Positions 6,973-16,425 are shown, numbered from the stretch's first letter. The stretch is 35,543 bases of DNA from Firmicutes bacterium CAG:145 (GCA_000435715.1 FR882577.1:1-35543); one strand, 5' to 3'. Notes: generated by a model from the letters alone, not told the origin. Made by a program: numbers and translations.

Positions 6973-8138
6973 GTAAAGTTATATTGATAGTGACAGACAG
7001 CATGGGAGTGGGGGAACTGCCTGATGCGGCCGATTACGGCGATAGGGGGGCCGACACTTTCGGACATATCTTAGAGAGAAAAAAAGAAATGAACATCCCT
7101 AATCTGAGGAGACTGGGGATAGGCAATATACAGGGAGTCGCCTGGGAGAAGATGGCTTGTCCGAATCTTATGGGAGCTTTCGGAAAAATGGCGGAAATCT
7201 CCAAGGGAAAAGATACTATAACGGGGCACTGGGAAATCGCAGGGATATATACAGATACTCCATTTAAGACTTATCCGGATGGATTTCCGGAAAAATTCAT
7301 AAAAGAATTTGAAAAAGAGATCGGCACAGAAGTTCTCGGCAACTATCCGGCTTCCGGAACCGAGATAATACAGCAGCTTGGACCTGAGCACGAGGCCACA
7401 GGCAAACCTATAGTATATACTTCGGCAGACAGTGTTTTTCAGATCGCAGCCAATACAGAAGTCATTCCTTTGGAGAAACTTTACGATATATGCGAAAAAG
7501 CTCGCAAATTGCTGATAGGCGATGTGGCTTGCGGAAGAGTGATAGCAAGACCTTATGTGATAAAGGACGGAGAGCGGGTGAGAACTTCAGACCGCAGAGA
7601 TTACGCAGTATCTCCGCCGGAGGACACCGTTCTTGACAAAGTTAAAGCCGCGGGGAAGACTGTATACGCAGTAGGAAAGATCAGCGATATATTTAACGGA
7701 AAAGGCGTGACAGAGGCAGTTCATACCAGCGGCAACATGGACGGCGTAGATAAGACTATACAGGCCATTGGGATGGATTTTGACGGATTGATATTTACCA
7801 ATCTCGTGGACTTTGACTCGCAGTACGGTCACCGCAGGGATCCTCTCGGATACGGCAGATGCATAGAAGAGTTCGACGCCCGTATACCGCAGATCATCTC
7901 AGCCATGGGAGAGGACGACATAATGATCATATGCGCCGACCACGGCAACGACCCGGTACACAGCGGTTTTGACCATACGAGAGAATATGTGCCTGTGCTG
8001 GTCTTCGGCAAAAAAGTAAAGGCAGGAACAGATCTTGGAATAAGAAAGACTTTTGCTGATATAGGAGCCACTGTGGCTGATATACTTTCGGCAGAGCCGA
8101 CTAAGATAGGAGAAAGCTTCAAAGAGGTGATTCTATGA
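6969..8138 (+). CDS. deoB: Phosphopentomutase
   Basis: A 389-residue phosphopentomutase, interconverting (deoxy)ribose 1-phosphate and 5-phosphate in nucleoside catabolism. It shows the N-terminal metal motif TDSMGVGELPDA, the catalytic-Thr region KDTITGHWE and the C-terminal metal site ADHGNDPVHSGFDHTRE, as in alkaline-phosphatase-superfamily mutases; the length is normal. It overlaps its neighbours on both sides by four bases, and the next gene supplies its substrate. Confidence 0.97.
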   Translation: MSKVILIVTDSMGVGELPDAADYGDRGADTFGHILERKKEMNIPNLRRLGIGNIQGVAWEKMACPNLMGAFGKMAEISKGKDTITGHWEIAGIYTDTPFKTYPDGFPEKFIKEFEKEIGTEVLGNYPASGTEIIQQLGPEHEATGKPIVYTSADSVFQIAANTEVIPLEKLYDICEKARKLLIGDVACGRVIARPYVIKDGERVRTSDRRDYAVSPPEDTVLDKVKAAGKTVYAVGKISDIFNGKGVTEAVHTSGNMDGVDKTIQAIGMDFDGLIFTNLVDFDSQYGHRRDPLGYGRCIEEFDARIPQIISAMGEDDIMIICADHGNDPVHSGFDHTREYVPVLVFGKKVKAGTDLGIRKTFADIGATVADILSAEPTKIGESFKEVIL

Positions 8139-9445
8139 TGAATATGGTTGACATCATCCAGAAAAAGAAAGACGGAACAGAGCTATCCGCTGAAGAAATA
8201 AAGTGGTTCATAGACGGATATGTAGGCGGAGAGATTCCCGATTATCAGATTTCCGCCCTGCTGATGGCGATATGTTTTAAGGGAATGAACGAAAAGGAAA
8301 CCTTCTGCCTGACAGACGCCATGAGGTATTCAGGAGATACGATAGACTTGTCACCTATAAAAGGAATAAAAGTTGACAAACATTCTACGGGAGGAGTAGG
8401 AGATAAGACGACGCTGGTGGTAGCTCCTCTGGCTGCGGCATGCGGAGTTCCCATAGCTAAGATGAGCGGAAGAGGACTTGGTTTTACCGGGGGTACGGTA
8501 GATAAGATGGAATCCATACCGGGATTCAGAACATCTCTTTCTCCTGAAGAATTTTTGTCTCAGGTCAACGATATAGGTATTTCGGTGATAGGACAGACTG
8601 CTCATATCACGCCGGCAGATAAGAAGCTCTATGCCCTCAGAGACGTGACTGCTACCGTGGACAGCTTCGGACTGATAGCCTCAAGCATCATGAGCAAAAA
8701 ACTGGCAGCAGGCAGCGACGCCATCGTATTGGACGTCAAAGTGGGAGACGGGGCTTTCATGGAAAATCATGAGGACGCGTCTGTTCTCGCCAATCTAATG
8801 GTTAAGATAGGCAACAATGCAGGCCGGCGCACGGCGGCGGCCATTACCGAGATGGGGCAGCCTCTTGGAAAGGCGGTGGGCAACAGCATAGAAGTCATAG
8901 AGGCTATAGAGACTCTCAAGGGGAAAGGACCTTCAGATATAACTCATTTGGCTGAGAAATTGAGCGGCATAATGGTATATCTCGGGGGCAAGGCAAAAAC
9001 TCCGGAGGAAGGCATGGAGATGACGGCCGCAGCTCTCAGAGACGGCAGAGGTCTGGCTAAATTCAGAGAATTCGTCAGGGCTCAGGGAGGAGATCCTAAG
9101 GTTACCGAAGATTACAGCGTCTTTCCTCAACATTCACTGACGAAACAGCTGAGAGCCGGCGAAGGGGGATATGTGCAGAAGATAGAAGCCAAGAGGATAG
9201 GGCTGGCTTCACAGCATACAGGAGCAGGCAGAGCGACTAAGGAGGACGATATAGATCTTTCCGCCGGAATATACGTATGCCGGAAGATCGGAGACAAGGT
9301 AGAGCCGGGAGACGTTCTGGCTGAATTTTACGGAAATGATGAGAATAAGCTGACAAATGCCGTGAAAGAAGCGTCCAAAGCTTTTTCTATAGGTGAGTCT
9401 GCGGCAGAGCCGCCGGCTTTGATAAAAGAAATAATAGGAATATGA
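8135..9445 (+). CDS. pdp: Pyrimidine-nucleoside phosphorylase
   Basis: A 436-residue thymidine/pyrimidine nucleoside phosphorylase that splits uridine, thymidine or deoxyuridine with phosphate to base and (deoxy)ribose 1-phosphate, which DeoB then converts. The family signature is present: KHSTGGVGDKTT (phosphate binding) and SGRGLGFTGGTVDKMESI. Start ATG 8135 overlaps the deoB stop; ATG 8138 is equally possible. Bacillus-type Pdp and E. coli DeoA cannot be told apart firmly here, and Pdp is preferred for a Clostridia-like genome. Confidence 0.95.
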   Translation: MMNMVDIIQKKKDGTELSAEEIKWFIDGYVGGEIPDYQISALLMAICFKGMNEKETFCLTDAMRYSGDTIDLSPIKGIKVDKHSTGGVGDKTTLVVAPLAAACGVPIAKMSGRGLGFTGGTVDKMESIPGFRTSLSPEEFLSQVNDIGISVIGQTAHITPADKKLYALRDVTATVDSFGLIASSIMSKKLAAGSDAIVLDVKVGDGAFMENHEDASVLANLMVKIGNNAGRRTAAAITEMGQPLGKAVGNSIEVIEAIETLKGKGPSDITHLAEKLSGIMVYLGGKAKTPEEGMEMTAAALRDGRGLAKFREFVRAQGGDPKVTEDYSVFPQHSLTKQLRAGEGGYVQKIEAKRIGLASQHTGAGRATKEDDIDLSAGIYVCRKIGDKVEPGDVLAEFYGNDENKLTNAVKEASKAFSIGESAAEPPALIKEIIGI

Positions 9446-9457
9446 GGGGGTACATAG

Positions 9458-10804
9458 ATGAGCACAGTTACTGAATACGCTAAGATACAAAGAGATTTAT
9501 GCGTGCAGAACGACCGTATAAAATCCGAACTGTTTGAGGAATACGGAGTAAAAAAGGGTTTGAGAGATCTGGGCGGTCACGGGGTTTTGACCGGGCTTAC
9601 TAACATATCTCATGTAATGGGATTTAAGACGGTAGACGGCAAACAGGTGCCGTGCGACGGAGAACTCCTGTACAGAGGATATGATGTTACAGAACTTGTA
9701 AAGGGATGTATAGGAAACAGATACATCTTCGAAGAGGGGGCATATCTTCTGTTGTTCGGCCAGCTGCCGACTAAGGAGCAGCTTTCCGAATTTGAAAATG
9801 TCCTGTATCAGTGCATGACTCTGCCTAAAAATTTCACCAGAGAGGTGATAATGAAAGCTTCCAGCTCTGATATAATGAATTCCATGACGAGAAGCATACT
9901 TACTCTTGCTTCTTATGATTCTCAGAGGGACAATCTTGATCTTGACAATGTGCTGAGGCAGTGTCTTCAGCTCATAGGACTCTTTCCGATGCTGGCCGTT
10001 TACGGATACCACGCATATAACCATTATGATAACGACGGCAGCATGTATATACATCGCCCTAAGCCTAACCTTTCTCTGGCAGAAAATTTGCTTCAAATGC
10101 TCAGGCCGGACATGAAATTTACAGATCTGGAGGCGCAGGTGCTGGATATAGCGCTACTTCTGCATATGGAACACGGCGGCGGAAACAACTCCACTTTCAC
10201 GACGAGAGTAGTAACCTCTGCCGGCTCTGACACATATTCGGCCATCGCAGCCGCCATGTCATCCCTTAAGGGAAAGAAACATGGCGGAGCAAATCTCATG
10301 GTTATGAACATGATGGACGATATAAGAGAACACGTATCGGACTATTCCGACAAGGAGGAGGTAGCCGCTTATCTTGATAAGATTCTAAACAAAGAAGCTT
10401 TTGACAGAAAAGGGCTGATATACGGAATGGGACACGCAGTGTATTCGCTTTCAGACCCGAGAGAAAAGGTGTTTAAGTCCTTCGTGGAAAAACTTGCAAA
10501 GGCCAAAGGCCGCGACGAAGACATGACACTATACAACAATATAGAAGAAATGGCTCCGAAGGTCATAGCCGGAGAGAGAAAGATCTTTAAAGGCGTCAGT
10601 CCCAATGTGGACTTTTACAGCGGTTTTGTATATGACATGCTGGACATTCCAAGAGAGCTGTACACGCCTCTGTTTGCTGTGGCCAGAATATCCGGTTGGA
10701 GCGCTCATAGAATGGAAGAACTCATAACTGACAGTAAGATCATCAGACCTGCATATAAGAGCTTGGTAGTTAAGCGTGATTATATTTCAAGAGACGAAAG
10801 ATGA
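9458..10804 (+). CDS. Citrate synthase
   Basis: A 448-residue citrate/2-methylcitrate synthase family protein that condenses acetyl-CoA and oxaloacetate. The catalytic regions are present: LLHMEHGGGNNSTFTTRV, KGKKHGGAN, and GMGHAVYSLSDPR with the active-site His. The long N-terminal extension with a DLGGHGVLTGLT segment is usual in the anaerobe-type enzymes. The GGGGG ribosome site lies 12 bases after the phosphorylase stop, so it probably shares that transcript, which ends at the terminator at 10841. Confidence 0.95.
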   Translation: MSTVTEYAKIQRDLCVQNDRIKSELFEEYGVKKGLRDLGGHGVLTGLTNISHVMGFKTVDGKQVPCDGELLYRGYDVTELVKGCIGNRYIFEEGAYLLLFGQLPTKEQLSEFENVLYQCMTLPKNFTREVIMKASSSDIMNSMTRSILTLASYDSQRDNLDLDNVLRQCLQLIGLFPMLAVYGYHAYNHYDNDGSMYIHRPKPNLSLAENLLQMLRPDMKFTDLEAQVLDIALLLHMEHGGGNNSTFTTRVVTSAGSDTYSAIAAAMSSLKGKKHGGANLMVMNMMDDIREHVSDYSDKEEVAAYLDKILNKEAFDRKGLIYGMGHAVYSLSDPREKVFKSFVEKLAKAKGRDEDMTLYNNIEEMAPKVIAGERKIFKGVSPNVDFYSGFVYDMLDIPRELYTPLFAVARISGWSAHRMEELITDSKIIRPAYKSLVVKRDYISRDER

Positions 10805-10840
10805 TGATCTGCAAGGAGATGAAAATTTAAGAGATAATTT

Positions 10841-10878
10841 AAAATGCCATCGGATCTGAAATCTCCGATGGCATTTTT
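10841..10878 (+). terminator. Strong Rho-independent terminator after citrate synthase
   Basis: AAATGCCATCGGA (10842-10854) and TCCGATGGCATTT (10864-10876) form a perfect 13-bp stem with a 9-base loop and a T tail. An ATG at 10844 lies inside this stem, which argues against using it as the start of the next gene. Confidence 0.9.
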
Positions 10879-10900
10879 AAAAAGGAGAATATCGAGCGCA

Positions 10901-11377
10901 GTGGAAATAAGAGAAGTGAACAAAGATAAGAAGCAGTATCTTGCGCTGCTCATGTCGGCCGACGAGCAGGAGAATATGATAGACAGATATATAGAAAGAG
11001 GCAGGATGTTTGTCTTGTGGGACGATGGCGCCAAAGGCGAATGTGTAATTACCGATGAGGGAAACGGCGTTCTGGAAATAAAGAATATCGCTGTTTTGAC
11101 AGAATACAGAAGAAAGGGATATGGAAGGGTCTTGATAGACTTTATCATCAGCCGTTACGAGGAAAAATATACAACGCTGCAGGTAGGAACCGGCGACAGC
11201 CCCATGACGGTGCCCTTTTATGAAAAGTGCGGGTTCGTAAGGTCTCATGAAATAAAAGACTTTTTTATCGACAATTATGACCATCCCATATATGAGGCCG
11301 GCGTGCGCCTTAAAGATATGATCTACTTGAGGAGATCTTTCTCAGACCGAGAGGATAATGAACAGAGAGGAGAATAA
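10901..11377 (+). CDS. GNAT family N-acetyltransferase
   Basis: A 158-residue acetyltransferase. The acetyl-CoA loop reads TEYRRKGYGRVLIDF (motif A), followed by a late FYEKCGF typical of GNAT motif B; the acceptor is unknown. GTG 10901, reading VEIREVNKDK, is chosen over the upstream ATG 10844 because that ATG lies within the terminator stem and because AAAGGAG at 10881-10887 precedes the GTG, at a rather wide spacing. The protein is followed by a second, unrelated GNAT gene. Confidence 0.85.
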   Translation: MEIREVNKDKKQYLALLMSADEQENMIDRYIERGRMFVLWDDGAKGECVITDEGNGVLEIKNIAVLTEYRRKGYGRVLIDFIISRYEEKYTTLQVGTGDSPMTVPFYEKCGFVRSHEIKDFFIDNYDHPIYEAGVRLKDMIYLRRSFSDREDNEQRGE

Positions 11378-11378
11378 G

Positions 11379-11759
11379 ATGATAGAATATGAGATAGACT
11401 ATAAAGAATTGGACGCAGGCATCTTTATTCGTTTTGTCAATGAGATATGGCCGGGGGATTATGATGAGATGAAGACCGGGTCGGCCCTGTCTAAGACTAT
11501 GAATATCACTGCCTGGGACGGCGGAAAACTCGTGGGTTGTCTGAGGGTACTTTCTGATGGATATTATTTCGGAACCATAACGGAGATGCTGGTTCTTCCG
11601 GAGTATCAAGGACAGGGTATCGGCAGCAGGCTTCTTAAACTGGCAGGTGAAAATACGCCTACCATGCTTTACTTCGGAGCTCAGCCGGGTCTGGAGACGT
11701 TTTACGAAAAGAACGGGTGCAGCAGAAGTCTGACATCCTACATCTTGAATGAAAAATGA
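11379..11759 (+). CDS. Second GNAT family N-acetyltransferase
   Basis: A 126-residue small GNAT protein with the CoA loop LPEYQGQGIGSRLL and a FYEKNGC segment in the last third. The start ATG 11379 has GAGAGGAG just upstream and begins one base after the previous stop; the earlier ATG 11358 would overlap the upstream gene. The two GNAT genes form a short operon ending at the terminator at 11793. Confidence 0.85.
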   Translation: MIEYEIDYKELDAGIFIRFVNEIWPGDYDEMKTGSALSKTMNITAWDGGKLVGCLRVLSDGYYFGTITEMLVLPEYQGQGIGSRLLKLAGENTPTMLYFGAQPGLETFYEKNGCSRSLTSYILNEK

Positions 11760-11792
11760 TAATATAGGAAGAAGTTGTTTAAGCTGGTCGTT

Positions 11793-11836
11793 ATTCCCGG
11801 TATCGAGCTCTTTTAGCTCTTTTCCGGGAATTTTTT
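11793..11836 (+). terminator. Rho-independent terminator after the GNAT pair
   Basis: ATTCCCGG (11793-11800) pairs with CCGGGAAT (11824-11831) with an inner GAGCT/AGCTC stem, followed by six T. Confidence 0.85.
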
Positions 11837-12012
11837 ATTGGCAGGTCCCGGGCTGCTTGGATTACAGGGCGTTTGCGGGAGTTTTTGGCTGTCTTCTGGG
11901 TAGTGAGAGGGTCTTGCAGCCTATATTTCTCTATTTATTTTAATAATAGTCCCATAAACAGCTTTTCTTTTAAAGGGACGTTTTTGCAGCCTTAACCCCG
12001 GCTCCGGCAGCT

Positions 12013-12042
12013 CGCGGCCGGTCTCAGTGGCCGGCCTTTTAA
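12013..12042 (+). terminator. GC-rich hairpin with T tail
   Basis: GGCCGG and CCGGCC arms around a short loop, then TTTT. It would insulate the catabolic locus from read-through. Between 11837 and 12082 I see no gene; the 64-codon frame overlapping the GNAT end has no ribosome site. Confidence 0.65.
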
Positions 12043-12082
12043 TCTATAACAAAAAGGAATAAGCAACGTAAAAAAACAAGAA

Positions 12083-12112
12083 TTGTACTTTCCGTTTTTT
12101 TGCTTATATAAT
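12083..12112 (+). promoter_or_regulatory. Promoter of the first catabolic operon
   Basis: TTGTAC (12083-12088), 18-bp spacer, perfect TATAAT (12107-12112). Transcription would start near 12119, about 32 bases before the first TIM-barrel gene. Confidence 0.75.
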
Positions 12113-12150
12113 CTAACAAAGAATAATGTTAAAAAGGAGATAATCTGAAA

Positions 12151-12996
12151 ATGGATAGAATAAAATTCGGAGTCTGTGAATTCAGTTTTCCTTATTGGGG
12201 CCCATGGGCCGTCAAGATGGCAAGTGAAGCCGGTTACAGCGGTATACAGCTTGCTGACGGCGGCGGATCCATGTACTCCTATCCTCTGAACGATAAGTGG
12301 ATACAGGACGGCTACCTTGAATCCGCAGCCAAATACGGCGTACATTTACAGTCTATCCACCTCTACACTCTGGTGAGGCAGGGCTTTATACGAAGCAGTC
12401 TCACAAGCAGAGACGGAAAAGAGGGAATGGAGAGCATAAAAAAAGGTATAATAGCGGCTTCACAGATGAACATACCCGTCGTCATGATAGAGGGAATGAG
12501 AATGTACGGCGCAGCCCAGCGCCGCCACGTATTGGATATGTACAAGTATGCGGTGGAAGTTGCCGACGCCTACGGCATTCAGATAGCTATGGAAACCGAT
12601 ATAACCATGGAAGAACATTTTAAATTTCTCGACGCTTTCGACGGTAAGCTGAAACTATGCTTTGACACCCATAATCCGTGCATGTACGGCACCGGATATC
12701 CGCCCGACATGATAAGAGCGCTGGGAAAAGACAGGATAGATCATTTCCATATGAAGGAGTCCATGCCTGACAGCGAAGGATTTATCACAAAGGAGACTGC
12801 TCCTATAGTATTGCTTGACCAGGGCGGTACTTACTTTAAAGAATCGGTTCAGGCCATAAAGGATATAGGATATGAAGGCTGGATAATCTCCGAGACTTTT
12901 TATACGAGGCCTAATCTCAATCGAGACGGCGAAAATTACGTTTCTCTTGCTAAAAGAGACGTGGAAACATTGAAGGAAGCATTCAAAGATTACTGA
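12151..12996 (+). CDS. TIM-barrel isomerase/epimerase-like protein 1
   Basis: A 281-residue AP-endonuclease-2/xylose-isomerase-like TIM barrel, the family of sugar-phosphate isomerases, ketose epimerases, IolE/IolI and some dehydratases. The four expected metal ligands are all visible: Glu148 (AMETD), Asp172 (CFDTHNP), His200 (DHFHMKE) and Glu248 (ISETF). The substrate cannot be read from sequence. It opens the catabolic locus behind a good promoter with an AAAAGGAG site. Its sequence is very close to the fourth barrel (26716), including a 28-base identical DNA run around 12706-12733, so the two derive from a recent duplication or exchange genes. Confidence 0.88.
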   Translation: MDRIKFGVCEFSFPYWGPWAVKMASEAGYSGIQLADGGGSMYSYPLNDKWIQDGYLESAAKYGVHLQSIHLYTLVRQGFIRSSLTSRDGKEGMESIKKGIIAASQMNIPVVMIEGMRMYGAAQRRHVLDMYKYAVEVADAYGIQIAMETDITMEEHFKFLDAFDGKLKLCFDTHNPCMYGTGYPPDMIRALGKDRIDHFHMKESMPDSEGFITKETAPIVLLDQGGTYFKESVQAIKDIGYEGWIISETFYTRPNLNRDGENYVSLAKRDVETLKEAFKDY

Positions 12997-13047
12997 TCCC
13001 ATTCTTGGCGAGGTCCTCGCGTGGACGGGCATCCGGGGAGGCAGAAT

Positions 13048-14031
13048 ATGATCTATATAGAGTCGGACAGCAAAGACCCTTATTTTAATCTGGCTCTCGA
13101 AGAATATGTCTTTGAGAAGATGGACAGGGGACAGGAATATTTCATGCTCTGGCAGAACGACAACACGATAGTGGTTGGAAAATACCAGAATACGGCGCAG
13201 GAGATAAATCAAAAATTTGTCGATGACAACGGTATACGCGTAGTAAGACGGCTTTCCGGAGGAGGCGCCGTCTATCATGACAGAGGAAACCTGAACTTCA
13301 CTTTCATAGTAGATCAGAAAAAGGGATTTGATTTTAATTTCAGAAGGTTTGCCATGCCTGTGGTAGAGGCCCTTGATTTCATGGGAATAAGAGCGGAGTT
13401 TACCGGCAGAAATGATCTTGTCATAGATGGAAAAAAATTCTCAGGAAATTCTCAATACCTGAAACAAAACAGGATCATGCATCACGGCTGCATCATGATC
13501 GACAGCAATCTGATAGACGTAGCCGACGCGCTGAAACCTAAAGAAGCAAAGTTCGAATCCAAGAGCGCCAAGTCAGTCAGGTCGAGAGTGACTACCATAA
13601 GCGCTCAAAGTTCGTTTCCCGTTACTGTGGAAGGATTCAAAAAAGCTCTGATCAGGCAGGTCATGGGAAAAGAAGAGAAAGAGAATTACAGCTTGACCGA
13701 AGAAGATCTGAGGGAGATCCGAAGGCTGGCCCAAGAGAAATATTCTACATGGCAGTGGAACTACGGAAAATCAGGCAACTACAATTATTACAATCATCAT
13801 AGATATCCGTTCGGATCAGTGGAGGCAAATGCGCAGGTTAAGGATGGCGTCATACAGGAGATTTCCATAAGCGGAGACTTTTTCGGCGCCGGAGAAATCG
13901 CCGACGTGGAGAAAGCCCTTGAGGGAATACGGATAGATGAAAATCTTGCTTTTCATATCGCTAAAAGGATAGATATAGGAAGCTATATAAGAGGCATGAC
14001 GCCTGAGGATATGCAGAAATTGCTGCGCTGA
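13048..14031 (+). CDS. lplA: Lipoate-protein ligase A
   Basis: A 327-residue ligase that activates lipoate with ATP and attaches it to lipoyl domains. The signature RRLSGGGAVYHD lies near residues 72-83, the catalytic-Lys region reads GKKFSGNSQ, and a C-terminal accessory domain follows (SLTEEDLREIRRLAQEKY). ATG 13048 follows GGGGAGGC; a GTG at 13021 would add nine residues and lacks a site. The natural client is the lone lipoyl-domain protein at 31336 in the same locus. It sits between a TIM-barrel gene and a VOC gene, so it is probably co-transcribed with them. Confidence 0.93.
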   Translation: MIYIESDSKDPYFNLALEEYVFEKMDRGQEYFMLWQNDNTIVVGKYQNTAQEINQKFVDDNGIRVVRRLSGGGAVYHDRGNLNFTFIVDQKKGFDFNFRRFAMPVVEALDFMGIRAEFTGRNDLVIDGKKFSGNSQYLKQNRIMHHGCIMIDSNLIDVADALKPKEAKFESKSAKSVRSRVTTISAQSSFPVTVEGFKKALIRQVMGKEEKENYSLTEEDLREIRRLAQEKYSTWQWNYGKSGNYNYYNHHRYPFGSVEANAQVKDGVIQEISISGDFFGAGEIADVEKALEGIRIDENLAFHIAKRIDIGSYIRGMTPEDMQKLLR

Positions 14032-14065
14032 AAAGGCGGCGGAAGACAAGAGAGAAGGCGTGTAA

Positions 14066-14587
14066 ATGAATAAGACAAAAGCAGAGATCGTGTTTCAGGT
14101 AGGGATGGTAGTGCAAGATGTCGAAAAGACCATAGAAAATCTGAAGACTTATTTTGAACTGGACGAAGAGAGCATAGTCATAAAATCAACGAAAGAAAAG
14201 GCTCAGCAGGGCATCGTCACAGAAAACAAGTATAACGGTGTGCCGGTCGAATTCTACATAAAGACTGCCAGACTGAACTTCGGCGGTATAGATTTCGAAT
14301 ATATAGAACCCCTCTGCAAAGAGGGAGGAGACCCTTATTCGGATTGGCTGAATATACACGGGCAGGGGATACATCATATAAATATGAAGCTTGAAGACCG
14401 CAGCGTCATAGACAGTATCATGGCAGAGAAGGGTATTCCTCCCCATGTCTTCAGCAGGACAGGCGATCTAAAACTTGAGACATACGATTTCAGAGACCTT
14501 TTCGGGTTTATAGCAGAACTTGGAGATATGGTAGTCGGCCCTATGGCCAAAACGTATTACGAAGAAAAAAACAAAAATGAAAAATAG
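14066..14587 (+). CDS. VOC-fold protein 1 (glyoxalase/epimerase-like)
   Basis: A 173-residue vicinal-oxygen-chelate protein related to methylmalonyl-CoA epimerase and glyoxalase-like enzymes. The four ligand positions are filled: Gln in VFQVGMVV, Glu in DFEYIEP, His in GIHHINM and Glu in GFIAELGD. The protein belongs to a subgroup of four in this window that share GG..PYSD and a C-terminal VVGPMA. The reaction is unknown. It lies 35 bases after lplA and 25 before the SDR gene, in one operon. Confidence 0.85.
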   Translation: MNKTKAEIVFQVGMVVQDVEKTIENLKTYFELDEESIVIKSTKEKAQQGIVTENKYNGVPVEFYIKTARLNFGGIDFEYIEPLCKEGGDPYSDWLNIHGQGIHHINMKLEDRSVIDSIMAEKGIPPHVFSRTGDLKLETYDFRDLFGFIAELGDMVVGPMAKTYYEEKNKNEK

Positions 14588-14611
14588 AAGAAGACGAAAG
14601 GAGACTCTAAC

Positions 14612-15403
14612 ATGGGAAGATTAGAGGAAAAAGTGGCTGTCATCACAGGTGGAGCCAAAGGTATCGGTTACGTTACATCAAAGACGTTCAGCAAGGAGGG
14701 CGCTGCTATCGTCATAGTCGATATGGATAAAGAAGCAGCAGAAAAAGCCGCTCAGGAAATCTGCAAAGAGGGCGGAAGAGCAGTGGCTGTAGTCGCCGAT
14801 CTGACCGAACAGAAGGACAGAGAAAACATATTTGAAAAAGCAGTAGAAGAGTTCGGTAAAGTCGACATACTCATCAACAACGCGGGATGGGGATGCAAGC
14901 TGCCGTTTCTTGAGACAGACTTCGCCTCCTTTGACAGATCGGTAAATCTGAACATGAAGGCTACATATTATATGATACAGCTGGCCTGCAAGCAGATGAT
15001 CAAGCAGGGCAGCGGCGGAAGAATCGTCAGCACGTCCTCCACGGCGGCTTTTCAGGGAGAACGCAACGGTTCGATCTATGCTGCCACCAAGGCAGGTATC
15101 ATAGCTTTTTCAAGAGCGATAGCTCTCGAAATGGGAGAATACGGAATAAATATAAACTGCGTTGCGCCGGGATTCACTAGGACTAATAATAACAGCCATA
15201 TCCCGGGAAGCATAGACGATAATTTCCTCAGCATAACGCCGACCAAGAGGATCAACGTAGCTCAGGATATAGCTAACGGATACCTCTTCCTGGTGTCAGA
15301 TGAGGCAAGGCAGATAACAGCCCAGGTTCTTCCTATCGACGGAGGCTATTCGGGAACTCGCGCTATGCAGGCTCACCAGGACGCTTCAATGCAGGTGAAG
15401 TGA
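14612..15403 (+). CDS. Short-chain dehydrogenase/reductase
   Basis: A 263-residue classical SDR: TGGAKGIG cofactor motif at residues 12-19, an Asp at the end of the second strand (IVDMDK) favouring NAD, NNAG, a Ser in STSSTAAF and the YAATK catalytic Tyr/Lys. The likely role is oxidation or reduction of a hydroxyl of the pathway substrate. Relatives include FabG and glucose 1-dehydrogenase, and specificity cannot be told. A clear GAAAGGAG site precedes it, and a hairpin follows the stop. Confidence 0.9.
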   Translation: MGRLEEKVAVITGGAKGIGYVTSKTFSKEGAAIVIVDMDKEAAEKAAQEICKEGGRAVAVVADLTEQKDRENIFEKAVEEFGKVDILINNAGWGCKLPFLETDFASFDRSVNLNMKATYYMIQLACKQMIKQGSGGRIVSTSSTAAFQGERNGSIYAATKAGIIAFSRAIALEMGEYGININCVAPGFTRTNNNSHIPGSIDDNFLSITPTKRINVAQDIANGYLFLVSDEARQITAQVLPIDGGYSGTRAMQAHQDASMQVK

Positions 15404-15454
15404 TTACATACGGAAAATGCCGGCATGATCCGGCTCAAATAACTTTACTCCTTG

Positions 15455-15490
15455 TACATTGTCCGGGTATGGTTCCCGGACAATGTATTT
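15455..15490 (+). terminator. Long perfect hairpin after the SDR gene
   Basis: A 13-bp perfect stem (15455-15467 with 15475-15487) with a 7-base loop, then TTTTC after a few bases. The T tract is weak, so it may act as a terminator or as an mRNA-stabilising hairpin. Confidence 0.6.
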
Positions 15491-15555
15491 TCACGATGAA
15501 CGCCGCGTCATTTTAAAATTAGCGATTAGGCCGAGGGAGGATCCGGGAGGATATC

Positions 15556-16425
15556 ATGAAAAGAAAATTGGGAATATGCGAATGGTCGCTGCCCGTCTCC
15601 GGGGCGACTGCCATAGAGATAGCGGCAGAAGCCGGCTTCGAGGGGATGCAGATCGGAGAAGCAGGAGGGAGACTGGCTGCTTTTCCGCTTAATAATCAAA
15701 AAGTACAGGAAAGCTACAATCAGGCCGCTCTGAAATACGGAATTAAGCTGCATTCTTTGAACTTAGGCGCGCTTTTGTCAGAAGGAACTCTCAATTATCT
15801 GCCGGACTCGTCTTGCGGCCGTCATGCCATAGAGAGTTTGACAAAGGGATTTGAAGCCTGCGAAAAGATGAATATAAGGACCGTAGTGATAACCGCAGAT
15901 CCAAGGAACGAGGAACAGCTGAAGAATTCAGCGGCGCATCTTAGGCTGGCTTCAAGGATGGCAGAAGAAGCCGGAATAGAGATAGCTGTAGAATCGGCTA
16001 TTCCCATAGAGGAGATATATAAACTTTTAGATTTTTCCGGGGCTTTTGAAGACAGAAGCAGGATAAAGATATGCATGGACATACTTAACCCTCTCAGGTT
16101 CGGAAGCGGAGATCCCTGCGGCCAGATGACATCTTTCGGGAAAGACATGATAAGCCACTTTCACCTGAAGGACAGTAAAAAGGAACTGTTCGTTCCCGGC
16201 CAGAGAGGCTGCGTGCTTCTGGGAACAGGAGACGGAAAGTACGAACAGTCTGTAAAGATCATAAATGACATGGGCTTTGAGGGATGGCTGATGACGGAAA
16301 ACTATTATTATCTTCCTCCTATGAACGATGGCGAGGCGGATTTCATCGCTTTGGCCTCTTGCGACCTTGAGACCATGAAAAAAAGTTTTAAAGAGGATGG
16401 TCGCAGCGCTGGCGGCAACATCTGA
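15556..16425 (+). CDS. TIM-barrel isomerase/epimerase-like protein 2
   Basis: A 289-residue AP-endonuclease-2-type barrel, the most divergent of the four here. All four ligand positions are filled: Glu in IAVESA, Asp in CMDILNP, His in SHFHLKD and Glu in MTENYY. The N-terminal start CEWSLPVSG matches the CE.SFP.WG start of the paralogues. A GGGAGGATATC site precedes ATG 15556. It has a hairpin upstream and a new promoter downstream, so it may be transcribed by read-through. The substrate is unknown. Confidence 0.85.
   Translation: MKRKLGICEWSLPVSGATAIEIAAEAGFEGMQIGEAGGRLAAFPLNNQKVQESYNQAALKYGIKLHSLNLGALLSEGTLNYLPDSSCGRHAIESLTKGFEACEKMNIRTVVITADPRNEEQLKNSAAHLRLASRMAEEAGIEIAVESAIPIEEIYKLLDFSGAFEDRSRIKICMDILNPLRFGSGDPCGQMTSFGKDMISHFHLKDSKKELFVPGQRGCVLLGTGDGKYEQSVKIINDMGFEGWLMTENYYYLPPMNDGEADFIALASCDLETMKKSFKEDGRSAGGNI

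Noticed and set aside
11749..11943. 64-codon frame after the GNAT genes
   Set aside because: It overlaps the GNAT end and runs through the terminator at 11793-11836; no ribosome site.
12000..12150. Riboswitch in the leader of the catabolic locus
   Set aside because: After the promoter at 12083 only about 32 bases remain before the start codon, too short for a known riboswitch.
15459..15692. 77-codon frame overlapping the start of TIM-barrel gene 2
   Set aside because: It starts inside the hairpin after the SDR gene and overlaps the real gene out of frame.
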